Origin: Conchocele bisecta
Taxonomy: Eukaryota > Mollusca > Bivalvia > Lucinida > Thyasiridae
Length of the DNA: 64,000 nt
Assembly (NCBI GenBank): GCA_029237695.1
Contig: CM055278.1
Coordinates: forward strand, 70,671,188 to 70,735,187
Direction: 5' to 3'
Shown here: positions 55,430 through 64,000 of the stretch, piece by piece
Layout: every line of letters starts with the position of its first letter
How positions within the stretch are numbered: position 1 is the stretch's first letter
Translations under genes and position numbers: made by a program
Notes under the pieces: generated by a model
Told to the model about the DNA's origin: nothing
The model's database searches: none
What the model saw: only the letters and a program-made list of their open reading frames with translations

Positions 55430-55578
55430 GAAATAAAATGTGCTAAGTTGAAGATTGACAAGCACACAGTATTTTGCAACACGATGTCCATCAAGTACAA
55501 ACACGGAGGGAAGACACACCGTCAGCATTATGTGAGCAACATGAAGGAGCTCGATATCGACGGGTCCACTGGACTAAG
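55430..55578 (+). CDS. Internal exon of an unidentified protein (exon a)
   Basis: Open in phase 0 after ATTGTGCACAG (55429) for 49 codons plus two bases to CTAAG/GTGAGT (55578/55579). It reads EIKCAKLKIDKHTVFCNT then MSIKYKHGGKTHRQHYVSNM and KELDIDGSTGLR, with third positions mainly G or C, in contrast to the AT-rich flanks. If translation starts here, the ATG is at 55484; otherwise the exon begins at the acceptor. The donor is strong and its phase (2) matches exactly the acceptor of exon b, 2,978 bp downstream. The product is basic and hydrophilic; family not recognised. The intron holds two TTAA MITE copies, part of a dispersed repeat and a SINE. Confidence 0.6.
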
Positions 55579-56199
55579 GTGAGTTGTAGTTTCGAGCACA
55601 TAACTCTTCAAATACTCCCGTATCATCCTTAATAGTTGCGGGAAGTAACTCCGCTAAATTCCCGTACCGTCTAGGTTGGCCACCTCCAAATAGTTTTACT
55701 ATATAATTTAACTGATTGCCATCCAATAAGGCCAGTCTCTCCTACTTTCACTATTCGTATGGATGCTGTGAGACCCAATTGTACATGACTTGCAGCCAGT
55801 CTGTACTGGTTCTGCATGAACTAAACAATAGGTTCACTTACTCCTAAGAAAGAAAAATCCAACCTTGTCATATCCTCCAATATTGTTTACATTTTTTGGC
55901 CACGGAAACTCTGTTTACATCACGTGACCAACAGGTTCAGTATTTTCTTTTAAATGCTACAAATATGCTGAAAACTGGTGTTAAAAGCACCCCAAAATGT
56001 TCCTCAAGTGAAACTGGGTAGTAATGGATCAAGATTTGCAAGCAAACGGTGTCTGTGACCTCAAAACACCCGCACTATTTTGTTTATACCGGACTATTTT
56101 TCCCTGGGCGATTTCGCACCATTTGGTATTCTCTAACCTCTACTGCCGAGTTACTTCCCGCAACTACATCCGCGGCTATTGGTGCAAAAGGAGTATTAA
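55579..56199. other. Intron sequence
   Basis: No exon seen. 'actcccgtatc' and 'gttgcgggaagtaactc' near 55615-55655 look like a broken relative of the palindromic mini-MITE. Confidence 0.45.
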
Positions 56200-56372
56200 C
56201 CCTTTCACCCCTAAGTAACTTCGTCCATTTATGAAATGGGAGTGTTCTTTATGTTATTTCAAAAATACGAAAATTACTTGCAAAAATAGTAGATCACGAG
56301 CCGGCTCATCTGGATCTACACTTTTTACCAATACCACTATACACATGATACAGGCCTGTGGTGTTGAAAGGG
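56200..56372. mobile_element. piggyBac-like MITE with TTAA target, copy P2
   Basis: TTAA at 56196-56199 and 56373-56376; ends CCCTTTCACCCCTAAG and GGTGTTGAAAGGG. Interior 'gagccggctcatctggatct' matches P1. 173 bp, no ORF. Confidence 0.88.
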
Positions 56373-56504
56373 TTAAGGTTACATTCCACCATTGATTGTC
56401 ACTATACAATTTATAAAAGGTATTAGATCATAGATAGATACACTTGACTTCAATGATAATTTATTCATAAGAGTGATGTGATAAATGAATGTAACATATG
56501 TGAA

Positions 56505-57380
56505 TATTGTACTGTTACTGTATAATACAAGGAGCATTGAGTTTCCATCACCGCCATCTTTGTATGTACAAGCCATTGTACAGTTTCACCACTTCGTGCG
56601 TTTAACACATACAGCAAATAATTAATATGACGGGAAACCAAATAAAAGTTGGTGCAGTACATAATAGATATATATGACAACGGCAAGCTATAAATATTAT
56701 GCCAGCAAACGATACAAAAGAAGAGATATCTCAGCATTTCTCCCAGCAATCTAAAAATAAATTTGGATGTGTAAACTTTTCAGTCTGATGCACAGGCTCA
56801 CAGCCTATGTTAGTGTACACGTTACCCATAGTTAAAGCCATATTTACTCGCATAGTAGGAGAGTAGACAATTGGATTGGCACTCCGGTAACTGCTTACAT
56901 GTAACTGGATGTGATAGCTAATAACGGAGTACAGTAGTGGGTATACATTGTATATGGTATGTGTTGTGTGGTTTGCCAGGTAAAAGTGATACACTGTGCG
57001 ATTTTCTGTGTATGAGGATATTTATAATGGTGGTTCATGTTGTTAAAAACATAGGCAGAAACTTGTCAAGACAACTGACATATTTTACAGTTTGGTGTAA
57101 TTTCATTGATAGGAGTCCGTCCTCCTGGCCTTGCTACATGTGATTAGCTACATTATATCATATGTTCTACTTCAAATTTTGAGTTCTTTGTCAAACGGCA
57201 GAACAGGTGAAACTGGCTGATGGCTGGAACACTCAAATATGGCCGACTTGGCCACTTCATGTGCCATATAGGATACAGTAACAGGCGGAGGAAGTATTCA
57301 CATATATGTGATACATTATCTTGAATCACACGATGATCATGTATATAATGGGTCCTTAAAAGAAACCTGTGTCACCCGGA
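56505..57380 (+). repeat. Dispersed repeat, copy 2 of the pair
   Basis: Matches 20145-20960 (see there). 'gagcattgagtttccatcac', 'cagtttcaccac' and 'gctataaatattat' are shared. This copy lies in the intron. Confidence 0.7.
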
Positions 57381-57799
57381 TTTATTTAAATGACATATTG
57401 AATGGAATAATTTCTGTCAGACTAGCATTTTCATAATGAATTACCTTGTGGACTGTAAAATATTAGGAGAACACAACGTGTTAACTATCATGTAAGAAAT
57501 TCCCATTACTCTGAATTAAGGCATGCTTGATTAAACAAGCAGACGCTCAAAAATGGATCAACGAATGATAGGGTCATGTGACGTATGAATATGAATAAAA
57601 TGAAGATTCTCTCAATATTTTTGTTGCAGGAGTATGTATATGTACTTCTAATAATTTCAATCCGAAATTCACCAGTGACCACAAACGGTTAGCTCAAAGC
57701 AAGCAAACAGTTTCGCACTATTCCTTCATTATGTACTACATTAGACACTAAAGGGCGCTCTCAATTTACTGGAATGTAACCTTAACAGGTGGATAACTC
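57381..57799. other. Intron sequence, nothing seen
   Basis: AT-rich, no exon, no element recognised. Confidence 0.4.
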
Positions 57800-57983
57800 G
57801 GACCTGTGTGACATGAAACTGCCCAATAAAGAAATCCCGTTACCCACCCGTAATTTTCATAATTTTGGGAACAAAAACAACCCCTTTTCATAAATGGACT
57901 AGGCTGAAAATCATGTTGTGATGCTTGGATTGGTTGGAAAATTAACATACCAAATCCATTGCAGTTACTTAGGGGTGAAAGGG
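57800..57983. mobile_element. TTAA MITE, copy P3 (left end lost)
   Basis: The right part matches P1 ('ggctgaaaatcatgttgtga', 'ttaggggtgaaaggg') and is followed by TTGA, a mutated TTAA. The left terminus is not recognisable. It abuts or interrupts SINE copy D. Confidence 0.65.
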
Positions 57984-58190
57984 TTGACAGGTAAGGTCAT
58001 TTTAGTACGGGTTCGAGTCCCACATTTCACCCGTACAGTGTACGGATGAAGCGGGTGGGCGTGGAGATCCTGAAGTCGGAACTGAATAAATGCCAAAACA
58101 ATATATATGTTCCTGTGCCAGGTCCTCACCACACCAATCCCTTCCACCACAGGCATTCGGTGTGTTTCGGCTTTCGTCGGTACTGCTATA
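57984..58190 (+). mobile_element. SINE copy D (truncated)
   Basis: 'ggtaaggtcattttagtacg', then a perfect B-box-like GGTTCGAGTCCCAC, then 'cggaactgaataaatg' and 'gtgccaggtcctcaccacac'. Lacks the 5' head and the CCACCCACTA end. Confidence 0.7.
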
Positions 58191-58556
58191 ATTGAACGGC
58201 ACTGGTAATACTGAATACATTACAATGATTACTTCCCTTTTGATTAAATAACGCCATTTGCTTTGTTATTTATTACCACTTAATTTAATACGGTGCAATC
58301 TCTGTATTATAAATCGGGACTCTCAACAAATGTATTTTTATTTCCAAATATGTACTTAAATATTGTTCTTGAAATCATCTAGCAGTTTGAACATGAGCTG
58401 TGTTGCAGCTCAGGCTCATCCAATCAAACTGATTGATTGCTAGTTGATATTGACATTATAGATATTCAGAAAATTGACATTATAGATATTCAGAAACGTT
58501 TGCATCTGGGCAATAAATATAGGGTTCTCAGTATTTTATTGGTATGAATTTTGCAG
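58191..58556. other. Intron sequence up to the acceptor
   Basis: Contains a 24-bp direct repeat ('gacattatagatattcagaa' twice, 58451 and 58474). It ends in TATTTTATTGGTATGAATTTTGCAG-like acceptor sequence. Confidence 0.6.
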
Positions 58557-58680
58557 GCATCTGGATGAATTGTTATACGTAAACGGTAAACAACTATTTG
58601 ACAAGAAACTGAAAAAGGTTAAGAAGATATTCAAGAAGATTAGACCAAAGCGTCATGGAGGGGACATACACATGCAGTTG
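58557..58680 (+). CDS. Internal exon of the same protein (exon b)
   Basis: 124 bp between AATTTTGCAG (58556) and TTG/GTAAGT (58681). The first base completes the codon split by exon a, and 41 codons follow to a phase-0 donor. It reads HLDELLYVNGKQLF followed by a Lys-rich stretch, DKKLKKVKKIFKKI, then RPKRHGGDIHMQL. The Lys-rich part may form a basic helix, with nuclear or nucleic-acid binding possible but not shown. Both splice sites are near consensus, so this is the best-supported exon pair in the window (91 residues together). The next intron starts with a foldback element only 28 bp inside. Following exons lie beyond what I can identify. Confidence 0.65.
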
Positions 58681-58707
58681 GTAAGTGTTTCATTGCTTTA
58701 AAGGCCT

Positions 58708-59172
58708 ACTGTCTGTTCCGCGTTTTGCTGCCGACGAACTTTTGGCTATTAAACACATTAAATCTAAAACATATTTAAAAGTAAGTACTTTTTCATCAAT
58801 AACAAAAAAGTCGCCCTCCCCAAAAAAAATTATTTGATGAAATTCCATCAAATATTGATTTTATTGCAAAAAAACAAGATTTTCCTGAAGGATCAAAAAA
58901 CGAAAAAATTTGTAAATTGTCTCCGAAACCTGGGAGATAGCTTGGAAATGATGTAACTAAGAAAACATGTTAGATTTTGAAAATCTGTCCACAAATAAAA
59001 AAAATAATAAACGCAATAAAATCATTATTTGATGGAATTTACTGAAATAATTTTTTTTGAGGAGGGCGACTTTTTTATTATTGAAGAAAAAGTACTTACT
59101 TTTAAATATTTTTTACATTTAATGTGTTTATTAGCCGAAAGTTAGTCGGCAGCAAAACGTGGAACAGACAGT
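58708..59172. mobile_element. Foldback element, relative of 45.6 kb
   Basis: Ends ACTGTCTGTTCCGCGTTTTG and complement; arms over 150 bp include 'aagtaagtactttttc' and complement. The centre shares 'gatcaaaaaacgaaaaaatt', 'ctccgaaac' and 'tagcttggaaatgat' with 45592-46151. Diverged ends, conserved centre. Confidence 0.85.
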
Positions 59173-59173
59173 A

Positions 59174-59252
59174 GTTGCGAACGGTAACTCTTGTAATCTA
59201 CTCCCGTATCGTCCGTAGTCTGGTAAATTGCAAGAGTTACAGTTCGCAACTA
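59174..59252. mobile_element. Palindromic mini-MITE, copy 2
   Basis: 'agttgcgaacggtaactctt' and complement 'aagagttacagttcgcaact'. It starts immediately at the end of the foldback element. Confidence 0.85.
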
Positions 59253-59953
59253 TTAAAGGCCCTGTTTAGACCAGTCATTTTGGGCATATAGTGGACCAAC
59301 CCGCCACTAATTGCAACAGAAGGTATCTCAGTGTTTTTGGACTCATTAATGGCTACTAAATGACATACTGAAAGTCGAGAAAAATCGGAAGATATGAAAT
59401 TTGATTTTTTTTCACTTATTTAGGGCATAAGAATTGAAAAAATACCAAATTTCATGAATACATTGAAAACACAAAATACTTGCAACAATCTGCACATTAC
59501 AACTTATATGTGTTCAAATTAGTACATTAAATCACAAATAAACCATCTGAGCAAAGTTCAGACCATTTCTATTACATTGAATGTGATTTTGTACACCAAA
59601 ACTGTAATATTACCCCCCCCACCCACCTCCACTATAATGCAATAAAACATGAACAATACTGACGTGAAACCTGTTTTAATTGTGCGTTATTATGTGTGAA
59701 CCTCACAAAGAAATACGTACATAAACATGTATACGATGGCCTCGTGAGAATGGTAATCTTGAATATCCGTACATGATATATATATATATATATATATACA
59801 TGAATATATACATATACATATATAATGAATACGGTACGAAAACTACGGTACGATCTGCATGTGTAACATTCGTTCGTTTGTGCTTATTATTTGTAATCCA
59901 ACATAATTGTATGCACTAACAGCTGCATTATTATTGTAAACAGTGTTTGTATG

Positions 59954-60026
<73 letters not shown>
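59253..60026. other. Spacer ending in (TA)n microsatellites
   Basis: (TA) runs at 59775-59798, 59957-59998 and 60001-60026. Poly-C at ~59614. No exon seen. Confidence 0.7.
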
Positions 60027-60032
<6 letters not shown>

Positions 60033-60523
60033 GCACTGTCAAAGTTGCTGGCAGTTCAGAATCACATAGGAAAATGTGTTGATACAAAAGTAGCGTCTAT
60101 CGGACATGCCACCTCAATGTTCATTCGTTATCATCCATGTGGTCCATTTCGACAGAGTTAAAGCAACTGATACCCCTACATTCTGCACCTGGGTCCATTT
60201 CTAATGATTCTAAAGCGCTGCCAAATCCTGCTTTTGATGAGAAAAGCGGGAAATAAAAAACAAACAGACGATTGTTAATTCAGCAGCATAAAGGTTAAAG
60301 GCTCTGTGTATCAGATGTGGATGACTTGTGGGCAAAGCAGTTGGTAGAAGAGCATTTAACGCTAGATTTTTATTTAAAAGAAAATACAAATCATAAAAAA
60401 ACAAAGTTATTGAAAAAAATAACTAGCGTTGTTGAATCAAGTTGAATATAGCCACTACTACGGGTTTTCCAGATAGATCACGCAATAAGACCAATTAACT
60501 TCAGCATGGAATTTCATCGACCT
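60027..60523. other. Spacer with a tRNA-like half
   Basis: 60325-60372 reads 'gggcaaagcagttggtagaa', resembling the D-arm half of a tRNA (A box), without a B box. Probably a SINE remnant. Nothing else. Confidence 0.35.
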
Positions 60524-60747
60524 GGGGCCCGTTTCACTAAACTTCGTACGACTAAAATGTTCGTAAGTGCAAAATTATGATAGTCTGTAAATTTCACATT
60601 AAGAATGTTTCCTTGTAAACGATTATTGGATTTACATTTATTGAGCCTATGCTCAATATATGTAAATCCATCAATTGAAATTTGCAGGCGATCATAAATT
60701 TGCACTTACGAACATTTTAGTCGTACGAAGGTAGTGAAACGGGCCCC
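60524..60747. mobile_element. MITE with GGGGCCCGTTTCACTAA termini
   Basis: ~50-bp inverted ends (GGGGCCCGTTTCACTAAACT and complement; 'acgactaaaatgttcgtaag' and complement). An inner palindrome, 'tggatttacat' against 'atgtaaatcca', sits in the middle. The target duplication is not clear. GGGCCCGTTTCA-ended MITEs occur widely in animals. Confidence 0.9.
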
Positions 60748-61646
60748 TGATGTTTACGACATCGAATACTGACACGCACATGCGATAATTAGCTGCCAAG
60801 CACATGTTTATGACAAATTGCGACTGTATTCATGTTTCAACTGCTTTTGTGAACTGCATCGCTGGAGGTATCATGCGAGACCCAGTGCCTTAAAGGTGCA
60901 CAGGGCTCCAGATAAGGAATTAGTAATTGAGTATTGTCACTCCATCATTTCTGCAGCAATTGGGTATTTTATAGACATATAATGTATTCTATGTCTGTGG
61001 GTATTTCAACATTTTAATTGGGTAAAATAAAATCAAACTACTGTTGAATAGTTTGCTTCGAAATGAAAACATGTCTAATGAAATACCAAGATATATTTTC
61101 ATGGAAAATAAGAAACATACTACATTTGTGGCCTGTTTATTGTTTTCTGCAGCATGATATAGGTACCACCATTTTTTTATTGCTTTTTGATACTCGCTAC
61201 TTCTGATTTAAATTGGGTTTTTGGCAATATTAATTGGGTATTTAAGCAAATACGCAGCTTATCTGGAACTCTAGGTGCATGCCCACTCAGTAGGCATAAC
61301 ATGTTCTTTATATCAGAGACATCATCGGAGACATTTTCTGGCAAAATAAGCATTAATTCACCATTACCCCACGTATTGATTGGCATTATGATACATTTTA
61401 TATCAGACTTAAATTTCCACACTGATATCAGGGACGATAACCGTGTTTCCTTAAAATGTTAACGGACATTACTATTTATTTTTTGATGTGCAATGATCAT
61501 ACTTTATAACTTGTCGAAAATATTATTTTTTTCAGGTGACGCATTTAAGTACATGTAGCATAAATAATTAAAAAATATCTTGCCTCATTTGCATATGAAA
61601 ATAACCTGATACCACCGCGTGTCTGTCACTATCAGTAAAATAAATA
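60748..61646. other. No gene seen
   Basis: Two nearby 'aattgggta' segments, and a reverse fragment of the 55.13-kb repeat at 61265-61300. Confidence 0.4.
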
Positions 61647-62004
61647 TTATAGGAATGAATGGCCTTTTTGTGGAATTTATCGGGGTATAAACTTGGAAAA
61701 GTCGCGGGAATACTGGACGAAGGCCGGAAGGCCTCGTCCAGTATTCCCGCGACTTTTCCAAGTTTATATCCCCGATAAATTCCACAAAAATGCCATTCAT
61801 TCCTTATAATTCCAGCATTTTAAATAAATTCCTCAAGAAAATGTGTTTATTTTCCGTTTTCTTAAGAATTATTTTAACTGCGCCTGACGGTTACGGAAAG
61901 TAGTTCGGCATGGGAGTTTACTGGGATATAAACTTTGGACAGAGACTTGCTACGGACCAATCAAATGTTAGGGAATTGTGTAAATACTTTTTGTGCTGGA
62001 ATTA
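61647..62004 (+). mobile_element. Hairpin-body element, TAATTCCAGCA family (copy 3, intact)
   Basis: Hairpin 61647-61805, body 61807-62004 (198 bp). Nearly identical to the copy at 21343-21699; one base is missing in 'atcgggg(a)tataaac' in the left arm. High identity implies recent movement. Confidence 0.92.
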
Positions 62005-62021
62005 GTACGAAATGATTATAT

Positions 62022-62120
62022 CTGTAGGGCACTCGTAATTTTTAGAACTGGTGGAATAGTGATACAATTATACACTTACTTAATTTCTATAAATAACGTG
62101 TTGTGCCCAGTGAGTGGGCA
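62022..62120 (+). repeat. Dispersed repeat, copy of 55.13 kb
   Basis: 'tttagaactggtggaatagt' and 'cagtgagtgggcatatac'. Single unit. Confidence 0.75.
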
Positions 62121-62129
62121 TATACTTGT

Positions 62130-62300
62130 AACCCTTACAACACTACAGACGAGCCGGCTCATCAGGTTCTGCACTTGTTGCAAGTAATTTTTCATCCTTT
62201 TTTGGAGAAAAAAAGCCTTCATATAAATGAACTAGTCTGAAAATCATGTGTGACGAGTGAATTGGTCCGCTGTCAATTGCTGTTATTTTTGGTTGAAAGG
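62130..62300. mobile_element. TTAA MITE, copy P4 (decayed)
   Basis: Interior 'gacgagccggctcatcaggt' and 'tagtctgaaaatcatg' match P1; right end GGTTGAAAGG followed by TTAA (62301-62304). Left end eroded. Confidence 0.65.
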
Positions 62301-62444
62301 TTAAAGGGGCTGTTTACTACAAAATTATACACGTTTTCATCACGGCCCTGTGTAAAGTGGTTTACTTGCAGATATATGATGATACTACATATATATAGGT
62401 GATTACTTTTCAGGATTTAAAAAAAAAAAAAATGTAAAAAGTAA

Positions 62445-64000
62445 CAAGAGCTCCGCGGAGCAAAATGTCCCGCCTAGCGCAGTTTGATAGTACATAAAAA
62501 AAAATAGAGAATAGTAGGTTAGTGCCGTGAATGGGAAAATATATCTGGCAAGGCTCAAGAATTTCTTTATTTCTCATCAGAAGTATATGTTGTGACCATG
62601 AGTGGTCACAACATATACTTTGGTTCAGAAATAAGGAAAATAGATAGAGTATAGTAGGTTAGTGCCGTGAATGGGAAAACATATCTGGCAAGGCTCAGGA
62701 AACGGGATGGGCGAAGCACATCCTGTTTCCGTGCCGCGCCAGATATTTTTTCCCATTCACGGCACTAACCTACTATTCTATTTATCCCGTCAACACCTAC
62801 AAATGGCTGTAAAATGCAAAAATTGTATTGACTGGATATCAAAAATGTTTCACGGCAACGTGTTTCACGGCACATACGCACTGTGTTGACGGGATAATAA
62901 CCTTAGGGTTAGTGAGCACCATGGGCTTTCTGTAGAATGATGCGGGATGTTGTTACACATGCATGTATGGAATATTAAATCATAAACTGAGCGTTAACTT
63001 TTCCAAACACGTAAATTTCTAAGTCAGTGACCCTGACCTTTGGGGTTAGCGGGCACCATGGGCTTTCTGTAGAATGATGGGCTTTCTGTAGAATGATGCG
63101 GGATGTTGTTACAAATGCATGTATGGAATATTAAAGCATAAACTAAGCGTTAATTTCTAAGTCAGTGACCTTGACCTTTGGGGTTAGCGGTCACCATGGA
63201 CTTTCTGTAGAATGATGCGAGATGTTGTTACAAATACATATATGGAAATTAAAGCATAAACTGAGCGTTAAATTTTCCAAACACGAACATTTCTCTAAGT
63301 CAGTGACCTTGACCTTTGGGGATTGCGGACGCATGTATGGAAGATTAAAGCATAAACTGAGCGTTAACTTTTCCAAACACGGAAATTTCTAAGTCGGCTA
63401 CCTTGACCTTTGGGGTTTGCGGGCACCATGGGCTTTCTGTAGAATGATGCGGGATGGTGTTACAAATGCATGTATGGAATATTAAAGCATAAACTGAGCG
63501 TTAACTTTTCCAAACACGAACATTTCTCTAAGTCAGTGACCTTGACCTTTGGCGTTAGCGGGCATCATGGGCTTTCTGTAGAATGATGCGGGATGTTGTT
63601 ACAAATGCATGTATGGAATATTAAAGCATAAACTGAGCGTTAAATTTTCCAAACATGGAAATTTCTAAGTCAGTGACCTTGACCTTTGGGGTTAGCGGGC
63701 AACATGGGCTTTCTGTAGAATGATGCGGGATATTGTTATAAATGCATGTATGGAATATCAAAGCATAAACTGAGCGTTAACTTTTCCAGACACGGAAACT
63801 TCTAAGTCAGCGACCTTGACCTTTGTGGTTAGCGGGCACCATGGGCTTTCTGTATAACGATGCGGGATGTTGTTACAAATTCATGTATGGTATATTAAAG
63901 CATAAACTGGGAATTAACCTTTCCAAACACGGAAATTTGTAAGTCAGCGACCTTGACCTTTGGGGTTCGCGGGCACGATGGGCTTTCTGTAGAATGATGC
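62445..64000 (-). repeat. ~137-bp tandem array, extends past the window
   Basis: Reverse of the 35.9-37.7 kb family. It opens 'agctccgcggagcaaaatgt', is interrupted by 62503-62897, then continues with landmark 'gggctttctgtagaatgatg' at about 62929, 63060, 63081, 63431, 63569, 63706, 63843 and 63979. Each unit carries 'gtgaccttgacctttggggt'. Confidence 0.9.
62503..62897 (+). mobile_element. Hairpin-body element, GTGCCGTGAATGGG subfamily, with extra hairpin
   Basis: The hairpin arm 'taggttagtgccgtgaatgg' occurs twice at the left (62515 and 62656), because a second palindrome ('agtatatgttgtgacc' and complement, 62590-62632) sits between a duplicated arm. The main hairpin closes at ~62780; the body 62782-62897 is bounded by TTATCCCGTCAAC and GTTGACGGGATAA. 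Inserted into the tandem array element. Confidence 0.85.

Noticed and set aside
59943..60161. Frame with a long Tyr-Ile repeat
   Set aside because: Translation of the (TA)n microsatellite.

Overview
The window looks like non-coding, repeat-dominated nuclear DNA of a metazoan, most likely a bivalve mollusc. The evidence is candidate exons with GT-AG boundaries and no operons, Ty3/gypsy and non-LTR retrotransposon pol fragments, dozens of small inverted-repeat elements, and many unrelated tandem arrays that carry a TGACCTTGACCTT-type motif, a texture known from bivalve genomes. The bivalve call is recognition and inference, not a search result. I found no tRNA array, rRNA, CRISPR or prokaryotic gene.

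Layout. 1-600: a TA-flanked MITE and a convincing minus-strand terminal exon (394-570) ending in a transmembrane segment. 1.5-8.2 kb: a foldback-like structure whose arms (about 1680-2710 and 5577-6757) are mirror images built from ~171-bp monomers, bordered outside by a 23-24-bp minisatellite. 8.9-22 kb: tandem arrays, SINE copies, TTAA-flanked MITEs and three families of 'hairpin plus TIR-bounded body' elements. 22.2-25 kb: short duplications and an array of CCGG-containing repeats.

25,092-30,085 is a complete Ty3/gypsy LTR retrotransposon: 5-bp target duplication ACATA, 265-bp LTRs differing only by two one-base indels, tRNA-Leu-like primer site, purine tract, and gag-protease-RT-RNase H-integrase broken by several one-base frameshifts. 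30.3-35.8 kb is one dead LINE reverse transcriptase split by two later insertions: a 3.8-kb repeat complex and a 379-bp SINE with a 13-bp target duplication. 35.9-40.4 kb holds more tandem arrays and an old minus-strand gypsy relic.

42.3-49.7 kb is the most gene-like region: an N-terminal coding exon (43141-43503), a possible two-exon small secreted protein (46895-46972 plus 47057-47392), a minus-strand terminal exon (47990-48322) and a further minus-strand ORF (49270-49638). 52.4-54.2 kb is a tandem duplication of an ORF-bearing ~0.9-kb unit, one copy invaded by a hAT-like MITE. Two well-spliced exons (55430-55578 and 58557-58680) of one plus-strand gene flank an intron full of MITEs. The end (62.4-64 kb) is another tandem array, interrupted by a hairpin-body element and continuing past the window.

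The genes found are isolated exons; no pathway can be inferred. The coherent story is the mobile-element community: repeated cases of elements nested in elements, with empty-site copies elsewhere in the window that expose boundaries.
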